Shown one piece after another: positions 35,728 through 43,964 of a stretch of DNA of 64,000 nucleotides. The DNA is from Enterococcus mundtii (lineage in GTDB: Bacteria; Bacillota; Bacilli; Lactobacillales; Enterococcaceae): NCBI RefSeq assembly GCF_013394305.1, contig NZ_AP019810.1:2618001-2682000 (forward strand). Reading direction: 5' to 3'. The number at the start of each line of letters is the position of its first letter. Position 1 is the first letter of the stretch. The translations under genes and the position numbers were made by a program. The notes below the pieces were generated by a model that was not told the origin of the DNA, did not search any database, and saw nothing but the letters and a program-made list of their open reading frames with translations.

Positions 35728-36375
35728 ATGAAATCGCAAGCGAAATCCTTTGTTCGACCTCAAGTATTTCCAAAAGAAATGCCCCATCTTTATGCGAAAA
35801 GAAAACAGGTGGGGATCTTGGGCGGAACTTTCAATCCTGTGCATCTAGCCCATCTAGTGATGGCAGAACAAGCAGGACAGAATTTAGGACTAGACCATGT
35901 CTGTTTAATGCCTTCCTATCAACCACCTCATGTGGATGAAAAGCCAACTATACCGGCAGAACATCGCTTAAACATGCTGGAACTTGCGATCGAAGACAAT
36001 CCTTTTCTAACGATTGAAACGATTGAAATCGAACGAGGCGGCAAAAGCTATACGTATGACACGATGAAGGCTTTGACTCAAAATAATCCTGATACGGACT
36101 ACTATTTTATCATCGGCGGTGATATGGTCGAATATTTACCAAAGTGGTACAAAATCGACGAGTTATTGACAATGGTCCACTTTGTCGGTATCCATCGACG
36201 TGGGTATCAAGTGGAAACCCCGTATCCTGTGATCTGGGTCGATGTCCCTGAGATTGATCTAAGTTCGACAAAGATTCGTCAAAAAATTCAACAAGGTTGT
36301 TCCGTCCGTTATTTGATCCCAGATAAAGTCTTGGATTATATTCAGAAAGAAGGATTGTATCAACATGAATTATAG
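35728..36375 (+). CDS. nadD: Nicotinate-nucleotide adenylyltransferase
   Basis: NadD (215 aa) makes deamido-NAD from nicotinate mononucleotide and ATP. The nucleotidyl-transfer motif GGTFNPVHLAHL is near residues 31-42, preceded by a basic extension of about 25 residues that many enterococcal and streptococcal forms have. The ISSTKIR-type motif (LSSTKIRQK) is near the C-terminus. The start ATG at 35728 lies 8 nt after AAGGAG; a GTG three codons earlier overlaps that site. The end overlaps yqeK by 11 nt. Confidence 0.96.
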   Translation: MKSQAKSFVRPQVFPKEMPHLYAKRKQVGILGGTFNPVHLAHLVMAEQAGQNLGLDHVCLMPSYQPPHVDEKPTIPAEHRLNMLELAIEDNPFLTIETIEIERGGKSYTYDTMKALTQNNPDTDYYFIIGGDMVEYLPKWYKIDELLTMVHFVGIHRRGYQVETPYPVIWVDVPEIDLSSTKIRQKIQQGCSVRYLIPDKVLDYIQKEGLYQHEL

Positions 36376-36949
36376 TACAGATTATACGGCCTATACTCGA
36401 GAAATCTTGATGCAAAAAGTCCAAATGAGAATGAGTGAACAACGCTTCAAACATGTTTTGGGTGTAGAACAAACAGCTGTTGCACTTGCTGAAAGGTATG
36501 GTTGCTCGCCAGAAAAAGCGAGTATCGCCGCATTGACACATGATTATGCGAAAGAACGACCAGACGATGAGTTTATCTTATTCATCGAACGTGAGCAACT
36601 TGATCCAGAGTTATTAGCTTATGGAAATGCAATTTGGCACGGATTAGTCGGTGCATCATTTGTTGAACGAGAATTAGGCATCACTGATGAGGAGATCTTA
36701 CAAGCAATCCGTCTCCATACGACAGGAGCTGCTGAGATGTCCTTACTCGATAAAGTCATCTATGTGGCTGACTATATCGAACCAGGACGTTCTTTTCCAG
36801 GTGTCAAAGAAGCCCGTGAGATTGCCATGATCGATTTAGATGAAGCAGTTGCATTCGAAACCAAACATACATTAGCACATTTGATTGCGCAAGAGAGCAA
36901 AATTTATCCAAAAACAATTGAAACATATAATCATTGGGTGGCAAAATAG
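36365..36949 (+). CDS. yqeK: YqeK, HD-domain diadenosine tetraphosphatase
   Basis: A 194-aa HD-domain phosphohydrolase. The YqeK family cleaves Ap4A symmetrically to two ADP. Metal ligands are visible as H (RFKHVLGVEQ), HD (LTHDYAKERP, about residues 58-59), H of IWHGLVGA, H of RLHTTGAAEM, and D of VADYIEPGR. It overlaps nadD, matching their joint role in nucleotide metabolism in this cluster. Confidence 0.94.
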   Translation: MNYSTDYTAYTREILMQKVQMRMSEQRFKHVLGVEQTAVALAERYGCSPEKASIAALTHDYAKERPDDEFILFIEREQLDPELLAYGNAIWHGLVGASFVERELGITDEEILQAIRLHTTGAAEMSLLDKVIYVADYIEPGRSFPGVKEAREIAMIDLDEAVAFETKHTLAHLIAQESKIYPKTIETYNHWVAK

Positions 36950-36973
36950 CTGACCCATTAGGAGGAAATCATC

Positions 36974-37327
36974 ATCGATAGTAAAGAACAATTAAAAATC
37001 GCTGTCCAAGCAGCAGATTCAAAACGTGCAGAAGATATTTTAGCTTTAGACGTCCGTAAAGTGTCGCTATTAGCTGACTACTTTATGATCTGTTCAGCAA
37101 ACAGTGAACGTCAGATCAATGCCATCGTGGAAGAAATCATTGAAAAAGAAGAAGAAAGCAAATACGAAGTAAAACGCGTAGAAGGAAAAGAAGGCGGCAA
37201 ATGGATTCTGATCGATCTAGGTGATTTGATCATCCATGTATTCCATGCCCCAGAACGTGGGTTTTATAATTTAGAGAAGTTATGGTCAGATGCGCCACTT
37301 GTCGATTTGACTGAATGGTTGGATTAA
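36974..37327 (+). CDS. rsfS: Ribosome silencing factor RsfS, probable ATC start
   Basis: RsfS (117 aa as placed) binds uL14 on the 50S subunit and blocks 70S joining in slow growth. It has KRAEDILALDVRKVSLLADYFMICSANSERQ, the WILIDLGDLIIHVFHAPERGFYNLEKLW core and the DAPLVDL end. The frame is open back through three successive ATC codons (36968, 36971, 36974) right after a perfect SD, AGGAGG (36960-36965). There is no ATG, GTG or TTG in the conserved N-terminal region. The first normal start is GTG at 37061, which would remove about 29 conserved residues. ATC at 36974 lies 8 nt from the SD and aligns with the B. subtilis Met1. Confidence 0.85.
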   Translation: MDSKEQLKIAVQAADSKRAEDILALDVRKVSLLADYFMICSANSERQINAIVEEIIEKEEESKYEVKRVEGKEGGKWILIDLGDLIIHVFHAPERGFYNLEKLWSDAPLVDLTEWLD

Positions 37328-37328
37328 C

Positions 37329-38090
37329 ATGGCCTACGAAACATTTGCCTTTATTTACGATGAAGTCATGGATGACGGGCTTTATGAACAATGGCTCGCA
37401 TTTTCTAAACGCCATTTGCCTGAAACAACTAAAAACATTCTTGAACTAGCTTGTGGTACAGGAGCATTAGCTGTGGCTTTTGCCAAAGACGGCTACAATG
37501 TAACTGGCTTGGATCTATCAGAAGAAATGCTGATGATCGCCAGTCAACGTGCCTATGAAGAAGAAGCATCGGTACAGTTTGTTGAAGGGAATATGTTAGA
37601 TCTATCAGAGAGTGGGCAATACCAAGCCATCACTTGTTTCTCAGATTCTTTGTGCTATATGCAAAACGATCAAGAAGTACAACAAGTATTCGATGAAGTC
37701 TATCAGGCATTGGAAGAAAACGGCCGTTTCTTGTTTGATGTCCATTCCGTTTATCAAATCGATCAAGTATTTCCGGAGTATAGTTATCATTACCAAGGAG
37801 ACGATTTTGCCTTTCTTTGGGATAGTTATACGGGGAAAGAAAAACATAGCATTGAACATTATTTGACATTCTTTGTCGAATCACAAGAAAAAGACGGTAC
37901 GTTCACACGTGAAGATGAATTACATCAAGAACGTACGTATCCACTAGAAAACTACTTGCGGATGTTAGAGAATAGCGGATTTGCTAAAGTAGAAGTATTC
38001 GCTGATTTTACAGACGAAACACCTAACGAAGAATCCAGACGTTGGTTTTTTGTCGCCCAGAAAGAAGAAGGCGAAATCGACGAACTGTAG
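37329..38090 (+). CDS. yqeM: YqeM, class I SAM-dependent methyltransferase
   Basis: A 253-aa methyltransferase. Motif I is LELACGTGALAVAFA (about residues 39-53), the acidic SAM-ribose residue is in GLDLSEEM (about 63-70), and VQFVEGNMLDL follows. The target is unknown. It starts one base after the rsfS stop and ends the yqe cluster. A hairpin with T-tract follows. Confidence 0.9.
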   Translation: MAYETFAFIYDEVMDDGLYEQWLAFSKRHLPETTKNILELACGTGALAVAFAKDGYNVTGLDLSEEMLMIASQRAYEEEASVQFVEGNMLDLSESGQYQAITCFSDSLCYMQNDQEVQQVFDEVYQALEENGRFLFDVHSVYQIDQVFPEYSYHYQGDDFAFLWDSYTGKEKHSIEHYLTFFVESQEKDGTFTREDELHQERTYPLENYLRMLENSGFAKVEVFADFTDETPNEESRRWFFVAQKEEGEIDEL

Positions 38091-38100
38091 CAAACAATAA

Positions 38101-38143
38101 AAAGGAGAGACGGCTGGATCAAAAAGCTTAGTCTCTTCTTTTT
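38101..38143 (+). terminator. Terminator after yqeM
   Basis: AAG.AGAGAC pairs with GTCTCT.CTT across a ~19-nt loop that can itself pair partly, then TTTTTT. Confidence 0.65.
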
Positions 38144-38167
38144 TACTAGGCGAAAGGAGAAAAGCGA

Positions 38168-39349
38168 ATGAAAGTATGTGGCATCATTGTTGAATATAAT
38201 CCCTTTCACAATGGTCATCTTTATCATGTCCAGCAAGCACGGGAACGAACCGGTGCCGACGTAGTGATTGCGGTGATGAGTGGCAATTTTTTGCAGCGAG
38301 GTGAACCGGCGATTTTAGATAAGTGGCAACGTGCAGAAGTAGCCTTGAAAAACGGAGTGGATCTCGTGGTTGAATTACCAATCGAGTGGGCAGTACAATC
38401 TGCTGATTATTTTGCTAAAGGAGCAGTTCAACTGTTGCAAAAATTAAACTGTGACTATTTATGTTTTGGAACAGAAGATGAAGCGACCTTCGATTATCAA
38501 GCATTTGGTCAATTTGTTTTGCACCATCAGGATCAAATCACCAAAGCATTTCAAGAGTTGCCCGATCAGACAATGAGTTATCCGCAAAAGATGACACAGG
38601 TATTCAAGCACGTCTACCCAGAAATCTCACTTGATTTTTCCTCGCCTAATCATATTCTAGGGCTGAGCTATGCAAAAGAAAATGCTACCTATGAACATCC
38701 AATGGAACTAGTTCCGATCAACCGTAAAGGGGCTGGTTATCATGATGAAGAGTTACCAAAAGAAACAATAGCCAGTGCCACAGCGATTCGTAAAGCATTA
38801 ACGGAAAATCGATCGATTTCTGCAACAGTTCCCTCAGAGACAGAGAGATTTTTAAAGACAGAAAGTTTGCAAACTTGGACATCCTATTGGCCCTTGCTAA
38901 AATACCGTCTTCTTTCTTCCACCGTTGACTCGTTGCAAAAAATCTACCAGATGACGGAAGGTTTAGAGATCAGGATGTTAGAAGCGGCCAAGACAGCTAA
39001 TACATTTTACGAGTTTGTCGAACAAGTCAAAACAAAACGCTATACGTGGACGAGGATCCAACGCCTGTCGTGCTACGTGTTATTGAATATCCAAAAAGAA
39101 GAGATGAGAGAGCAACAGATGCAAGAATACATCCATGTGTTGGGCTTTACAGCAGCAGGTAGAGCATGTCTCAAAAATAAAAAAGCCTTAGCCCTTTTTG
39201 CGAAAATCGGCAAAAAAGAAGCGCAAGTGGCAAAACTACTCGTTCGCAGTGATCAAATCTATCGCTTAGGTGGCGAGGTAGCGGAACAAGTATTTGGGCG
39301 AAAACCAGTCTTTATCGAAACGATCGAAGAGAAAAAAAGCTTCACATAA
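38168..39349 (+). CDS. tmcAL: tRNA(Met) cytidine acetate ligase TmcAL (YlbM)
   Basis: A 393-aa nucleotidyltransferase-fold enzyme that forms N4-acetylcytidine at the wobble base of elongator tRNA-Met from acetate and ATP. The HxGH motif is in [14 protein letters not shown] (about residues 8-21). [22 protein letters not shown] and VDLVVELP follow, with ISATAIRK-like [13 protein letters not shown] near 200. AAAGGAG precedes the ATG. Confidence 0.93.
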   Translation: MKVCGIIVEYNPFHNGHLYHVQQARERTGADVVIAVMSGNFLQRGEPAILDKWQRAEVALKNGVDLVVELPIEWAVQSADYFAKGAVQLLQKLNCDYLCFGTEDEATFDYQAFGQFVLHHQDQITKAFQELPDQTMSYPQKMTQVFKHVYPEISLDFSSPNHILGLSYAKENATYEHPMELVPINRKGAGYHDEELPKETIASATAIRKALTENRSISATVPSETERFLKTESLQTWTSYWPLLKYRLLSSTVDSLQKIYQMTEGLEIRMLEAAKTANTFYEFVEQVKTKRYTWTRIQRLSCYVLLNIQKEEMREQQMQEYIHVLGFTAAGRACLKNKKALALFAKIGKKEAQVAKLLVRSDQIYRLGGEVAEQVFGRKPVFIETIEEKKSFT

Positions 39350-39447
39350 ACCTGATTCACAAGTATAATGAAACAGGACGTTTTGTGTGTTCCCGCACGA
39401 ATCAAAAAGAATCTATCCTATATCAAATCAGAAAGCGAAGTGAAACT

Positions 39448-40167
39448 ATGGGACGTAAATGGGCCAATATCGTAGCTAAAAAAACAGCTAAAGATGCAAA
39501 CAACAGCCGAGTTTATGCGAAGTTCGGAATTGAAATCTATGCAGCAGCAAAATCAGGTGATCCTGACCCACACGCTAACCAAAAACTACGTTTCGTCATT
39601 GAGCGCGCTAAAACTTACAATGTACCAAAACATATCATCGACCGAGCAATTGAAAAAGCAAAAGGTTCAGGGGATGAAACATACTCTGAATTGCGCTATG
39701 AAGGATTTGGACCAAATGGCTCAATGGTGATCGTAGACACATTGACCAACAACGTAAACCGCACAGCCGCTGATGTGCGTGCAGCATTCGGTAAAAACGG
39801 CGGAAATATGGGTGTCTCTGGGGCAGTATCTTATATGTTCGACAATACCGCGATTTTTGGTTTTGCCGGTGAAGATGCAGATGAGATCTTAGAATACTTG
39901 ATGGAAAAGGACATCGATGTACGTGATGTCATGGAAGAAGATGGCCAAATCATCGTTTACGGAGAAGTGCCAGATTTCCACAGTATTCAAGAAGCACTAA
40001 AAGAAAAAGGCATCACTGACTTTTCAATTGCGGAGATCCAAATGATCCCTCAAAATGAAGTGACATTGACTGGCGAAGACTTGGAACAATTCGAAAAAAT
40101 GATCGATGTATTAGAAGATCTAGAAGATGTCCAACATGTCTTCCATAATGTTGCTTTAGAAGATTAA
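39448..40167 (+). CDS. YebC/PmpR family protein (YeeN type)
   Basis: A 239-aa TACO1/YebC-family protein. Members act as translation factors at difficult stretches such as polyproline, or as DNA-binding regulators. It has the N-terminal [25 protein letters not shown] block of the short YeeN-like branch, then [39 protein letters not shown] (about residues 80-118). The ATG at 39448 has only a weak ribosome site; the upstream in-frame extension is not family-like. A hairpin repeat follows. Confidence 0.9.
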   Translation: MGRKWANIVAKKTAKDANNSRVYAKFGIEIYAAAKSGDPDPHANQKLRFVIERAKTYNVPKHIIDRAIEKAKGSGDETYSELRYEGFGPNGSMVIVDTLTNNVNRTAADVRAAFGKNGGNMGVSGAVSYMFDNTAIFGFAGEDADEILEYLMEKDIDVRDVMEEDGQIIVYGEVPDFHSIQEALKEKGITDFSIAEIQMIPQNEVTLTGEDLEQFEKMIDVLEDLEDVQHVFHNVALED

Positions 40168-40183
40168 TCGAATAAAGCGGATA

Positions 40184-40352
40184 AAAGAGGTCGGAACAGA
40201 AGTGTTTAACCTCGAGAAATAAGGCGCCAGCCACGAAAATTGTTTTTCAAATTTTTGTGGCTGGCGCCTTATTTGTGAAGAGATACTTCTGTTCCCGCCG
40301 TTTGTTCAGTTTTAAGTGTTACGAGAGGATGAATGTCCAGACACTTTTTTAT
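40184..40352. repeat. 170-nt hairpin repeat, copy 1 (EFAR-like)
   Basis: A nested hairpin. The outer arms are ACAGAAGT and ACTTCTGT. The inner 12-bp stem is GGCGCCAGCCAC / GTGGCTGGCGCC, flanked by AAATAA and TTATTT. A second small stem AAGTGT / ACACTT runs into T6. It is the same family as 41301-41478 and 53271-53428, and it resembles, from memory, the EFAR repeats described in E. faecalis. Confidence 0.85.
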
Positions 40353-40647
40353 TTTCCTAAAAAAACAAACAGCTGTTATCCTGCTTAAAAAGCTAATGTC
40401 ATGTTTTGCTTTCGTACTTTTATTTATACGATTTTTTCGGAGAAGAGAAAATATTGGTGAAGCTAAAAAAGAAGTATAGTCATACGATTTGAAAGAAAGA
40501 GAACAAATACAGAGTAGTTAAATTAAAAATCCTGTGTTATTTGTTACAGTTTTTTTGTGATTTATTATCATTTCTATTTCAACCTATGTTATTATTAAAG
40601 TATCGTGAGTAAACGAATAGTAATTTGATGTAGGCGGGGAAAGAATA
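40353..40647. other. Non-coding stretch before the orphan gene
   Basis: AT-rich, no ORF or strong structure. It presumably holds the promoter of the 212-aa gene (TATTAT near 40590). Confidence 0.5.
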
Positions 40648-41286
40648 ATGGAAGCAAAAATTAATCTAGAGCCTTTCGAACGTATTCTAAGCGGTTACCA
40701 AAAAGTAGAAGAGTTGGCAGTCAATATCACCGATTGCTCAAAGCTTGCACAAAAATATGCACCTTATGGGGTAGAAGGCTATCGTTTAGGAAACTATATA
40801 GGCACAGGCTATTTGAATCGTTATCTAGAATGTATGGTTGATCGCGCGCCCATGCTGATCTATAAAAAAAAATATTTGATTCCATTGCTTTTTCGACGTT
40901 CTGACTCAGCATTTCAGTTGTTTGAAGAAGATTATCGGATGGAAGCTTTCTTTTTATTATTGGACTGGAGTCTGAAGCATCAACCAGAAAAGATATTGAT
41001 CGAAACAAGTCAAAAAGTAGATACGAAAAAAGAAAAAGTCATTGATACAGCTTATTTGGCTTTTCGTGTATCAGAAATATTAGATAGTGGGGGTTACCCG
41101 ATCAGTAATTTCCAAACAGTCGAACAATTTATGGATTGGAATCGTATTTATCGTCTGATCGATAACGGAGGGATTGGTCGCCATAGTAAAGTATTTGACC
41201 CAGAATATCCCGAAAATATCGAAGAATTGCGAATGATCGTCTCACTTGTTCGTTTGAAATACCCAAACACAGAATTGATGTTATGA
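40648..41286 (+). CDS. Hypothetical protein, 212 aa
   Basis: No family recognised. It is a soluble-looking protein with a GNYIGTGYLNRYLECMVDRAPMLIYKKKYLIPLLFRR segment near residues 48-84, a mixed helical middle, and a C-terminal DPEYPENIEELRMIVSLVRLKYPN. There is no signal peptide or clear membrane span. GGGGAAAG lies seven bases before the ATG, so translation is likely. It is alone, and both sides carry a copy of the 170-nt repeat in the same orientation, so recombination between them could delete it. Confidence 0.75.
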   Translation: MEAKINLEPFERILSGYQKVEELAVNITDCSKLAQKYAPYGVEGYRLGNYIGTGYLNRYLECMVDRAPMLIYKKKYLIPLLFRRSDSAFQLFEEDYRMEAFFLLLDWSLKHQPEKILIETSQKVDTKKEKVIDTAYLAFRVSEILDSGGYPISNFQTVEQFMDWNRIYRLIDNGGIGRHSKVFDPEYPENIEELRMIVSLVRLKYPNTELML

Positions 41287-41300
41287 TCGATAGATGAATA

Positions 41301-41478
41301 AAAAGAGGCAGAGACAGAAGTGTTTAGCCTCGAGAAATAAGGCGTCATCCACGAAAATTGTTTTTTCAATTTTTGTGGATGACGCCTTATTTTTTGAAGA
41401 GGTTACTTCTGTTCTCGCCGTATATTCAGTTTAAAGTGGTGCGAGAGGACTGATTCCCCTGATGCTTTTTATTTTTAA
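41301..41478. repeat. 170-nt hairpin repeat, copy 2 (EFAR-like)
   Basis: Same layout as copy 1. The inner stem is GGCGTCATCCAC / GTGGATGACGCC, so each change from copy 1 is matched on the other arm. Outer arms ACAGAAGT and ACTTCTGT. It lies between convergent genes and probably terminates both. Confidence 0.87.
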
Positions 41479-41485
41479 TAACGAA

Positions 41486-43768
41486 TCAATCTAAAGCGAG
41501 AGACTCATGATTTTCAGTAGCCAATGCTTGTAGAAAAGAAGCGTCTTTCGCTGATGTAAATAGGATCAATTCATGCATGGCACGCGTACACATTGTATAT
41601 AAGATTTGTTTGTCATGACCAGAATTAAAATGTGCATCATCGACATTCCATAAAAAGACTCGGTCAAATTCTAATCCTTTTGCTAGATAAGCAGGAAGAA
41701 GAATAATCGAACGTTTCATAAAATCAGATTCATCAGCAATCAATTGGACTTGATCTTTCAGGGATACAGGCAATTGTTCATAGAGTGCTTCACATTCAGC
41801 GATCGTTTTACCAATGATCGCGGTACGCCAATATTTTGCTTGCTCTTTCGTGTCAATGATCGTTTGTTCCAACCAGTTGATTTTGCTTGTAGATGAATCA
41901 CTTTGGACGATCAACGGTAGGCGACCTTCACGAGCCGTTGTTTCTACAAGATTGTCGTGAGCTAAGAAATGATTGGCAAAATCAGTGATTTGCTTCGTGG
42001 AGCGATAGCTCGTCGTCAATTGGAATTGGGTCACTTCTTTCTCTGGGAAAAGCGACTCTAACGAACCAGTGATCGTCTCGTTCCCAAAAAAATTTTGGTT
42101 CAGATCCCCACAAAATGTTAGATTGGCAGTTGGATAGATTGATTGCAGCAATGCGACCTGCGAAGGAGCAAAATCTTGCATTTCATCAATAAAAATATAC
42201 CTTGCCTTTTGTGTGACTGATACAGGATGGATTCGACGCATCAATAGGAAGTACAAGACGGCGTCTTCCTGTGGCAATTCTCTTTTCCGTAAGTTCATTT
42301 TGACTTCTTGAAGATGTTCGTTCCAAGAAGTTTCGCTGATTCCATGTGCGGTTAACATCGTTTTAGGAATCGTTTGTAAAAAGTGAAGAAACTGTTTCGG
42401 TAAGTTGACGAATTGATAATGTAAAATTCCTCGGTGAACTTTACGGAATCTTTTTTTCACGATTTGATTCGTAAGTTTTTTACGCAATGATTTTTCTTTT
42501 TGTTCGGTGTATTCTAAATTTGGATCGGTTGCATATAGTTCTTGAAGTTGTTCTTCAGCAAGCTCTTTGACCCACTTCTGACGGGTTTCATCCTTTTGCA
42601 GACCGCCTAATTTTTTCAATAACTTTGTCTGTAATAAAGATAGACGTTGATGCAATGGAAGTAGTTCATTGGTTTCTTGGTACCATTTTCGGATCGCTTC
42701 TTTGGATAGGATCGTTCGACCATTGATTTTCATCTCACGGAACAATGGCCCAAAATCAGTGATCGTCTGGATGTAAGTCTCCAGGAGATCAACGAAAGTC
42801 AATCCGGATTTCAACGTTTTTATCGGGTCATCAGCACCAGAAAGGAAACCGACTTCTTGTTGTTCTTCTTCAGTCAACTCAAATTCAGGAACTAATTGCT
42901 GTAAATAATTTTTGAAGGTTTGTGTCGGAACACCACTTTCACCAAGAGATGGTAAAACAGTGGAGATGTAATCAGAAAACAGATGGTTTGGTGAGAACAA
43001 TAAGACGTTCTCAGCATCTAGCCATTTCCGATTGTGATAAAGAATGAATGCGATACGTTGAAGTAATGCTGAAGTCTTACCGCTTCCAGCAATTCCTTCG
43101 ATCAGCATCACTTTACTGTTGGTGTCACGGATAATGGCATTTTGTGCTTTTTGGATCGTCGACACGATGTTTTTCATGTGAGCACTTGATGCGTCATCCA
43201 AGATTTCTAATAGAAAATCATCATTGATGACTTCAGATGTATCGACCATGGAGACGATTTTTCCTTCAACGATTTTGAACTGTCGTTTCAAGAGAAGTTC
43301 GACGTCGATTTTTTCGACATCTGTTTCATAAAAAGCAGGGCCGATTTCTCCTTCGTAATACAGGTTAGCGATCGGTGCACGCCAGTCGATCACGATGGTT
43401 TCTTCTTCTGTATCTCTCAATGAGGCGATGCCAAGATAGAGAGTTTCTTTTTCCGTCTCTTCTTTGAAATCGATACGAGCAAAGTAAGGACTTTCTTTCA
43501 TTACTTCTAATGTTTGCAGACGTTTTTGCTGAGATTCTAATGTATGGTATTTTAAAAGCAATTCTTGTTCATGTTGGCGGTATTCGACCACTGACTCATA
43601 AAAAGACTCGTTGGAGCCGCTACGTATTTTGTGATTAGCTGTTTCTTTTGTGGAGTCATTCATTTTTTCAGTCAAGTCGCTTAATTTGCGATTCAATAGG
43701 CGTTGTTCAAGTTGGATCATTTGTGTGGTTTCTTCCACATGCTGTTGTTCTAATTGTCTTTCATTCAT
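41486..43768 (-). CDS. helD: HelD-like ATPase (RNA polymerase recycling factor)
   Basis: A 760-aa UvrD/Rep-like superfamily 1 protein of the HelD type, which strips stalled RNA polymerase from DNA. The N-terminal part is a long coiled-coil arm (about residues 1-95), then the HelD-specific IVIDWRAPIANLYYE near 125-139. Walker A is GIAGSGKTS (about 225-233), the DE motif is YIFIDEMQDFAPSQ, and the SF1 motif is QLTTSYRSTKQI. It lacks the full helicase 2A/2B layout of UvrD. GGAG lies 11 nt upstream of the ATG. Confidence 0.9.
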   Translation of the reverse strand: MNERQLEQQHVEETTQMIQLEQRLLNRKLSDLTEKMNDSTKETANHKIRSGSNESFYESVVEYRQHEQELLLKYHTLESQQKRLQTLEVMKESPYFARIDFKEETEKETLYLGIASLRDTEEETIVIDWRAPIANLYYEGEIGPAFYETDVEKIDVELLLKRQFKIVEGKIVSMVDTSEVINDDFLLEILDDASSAHMKNIVSTIQKAQNAIIRDTNSKVMLIEGIAGSGKTSALLQRIAFILYHNRKWLDAENVLLFSPNHLFSDYISTVLPSLGESGVPTQTFKNYLQQLVPEFELTEEEQQEVGFLSGADDPIKTLKSGLTFVDLLETYIQTITDFGPLFREMKINGRTILSKEAIRKWYQETNELLPLHQRLSLLQTKLLKKLGGLQKDETRQKWVKELAEEQLQELYATDPNLEYTEQKEKSLRKKLTNQIVKKRFRKVHRGILHYQFVNLPKQFLHFLQTIPKTMLTAHGISETSWNEHLQEVKMNLRKRELPQEDAVLYFLLMRRIHPVSVTQKARYIFIDEMQDFAPSQVALLQSIYPTANLTFCGDLNQNFFGNETITGSLESLFPEKEVTQFQLTTSYRSTKQITDFANHFLAHDNLVETTAREGRLPLIVQSDSSTSKINWLEQTIIDTKEQAKYWRTAIIGKTIAECEALYEQLPVSLKDQVQLIADESDFMKRSIILLPAYLAKGLEFDRVFLWNVDDAHFNSGHDKQILYTMCTRAMHELILFTSAKDASFLQALATENHESLALD

Positions 43769-43964
43769 TGCATCGTTTACTCCTTCCGCCGTAAATAACG
43801 AATTAAAAGTATAGCACAGTTTGACTAAAAAAGGTACACAAGTGAGTTAACTAAAAATAAACGCAAAACTACATGAGAGTGATAGTTGTTTTCATTTAGG
43901 GGTTTTTAGTTTAAATGGCTTTAGAGAACAGGTATTCTAAATGTGGAGAAAGGAGCTGAACGAA

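Noticed and set aside
37061-37327. Short RsfS starting at GTG 37061
   Set aside because: It drops the conserved KRAEDILALDV segment and has no SD, while a perfect AGGAGG lies before the ATC codons upstream.
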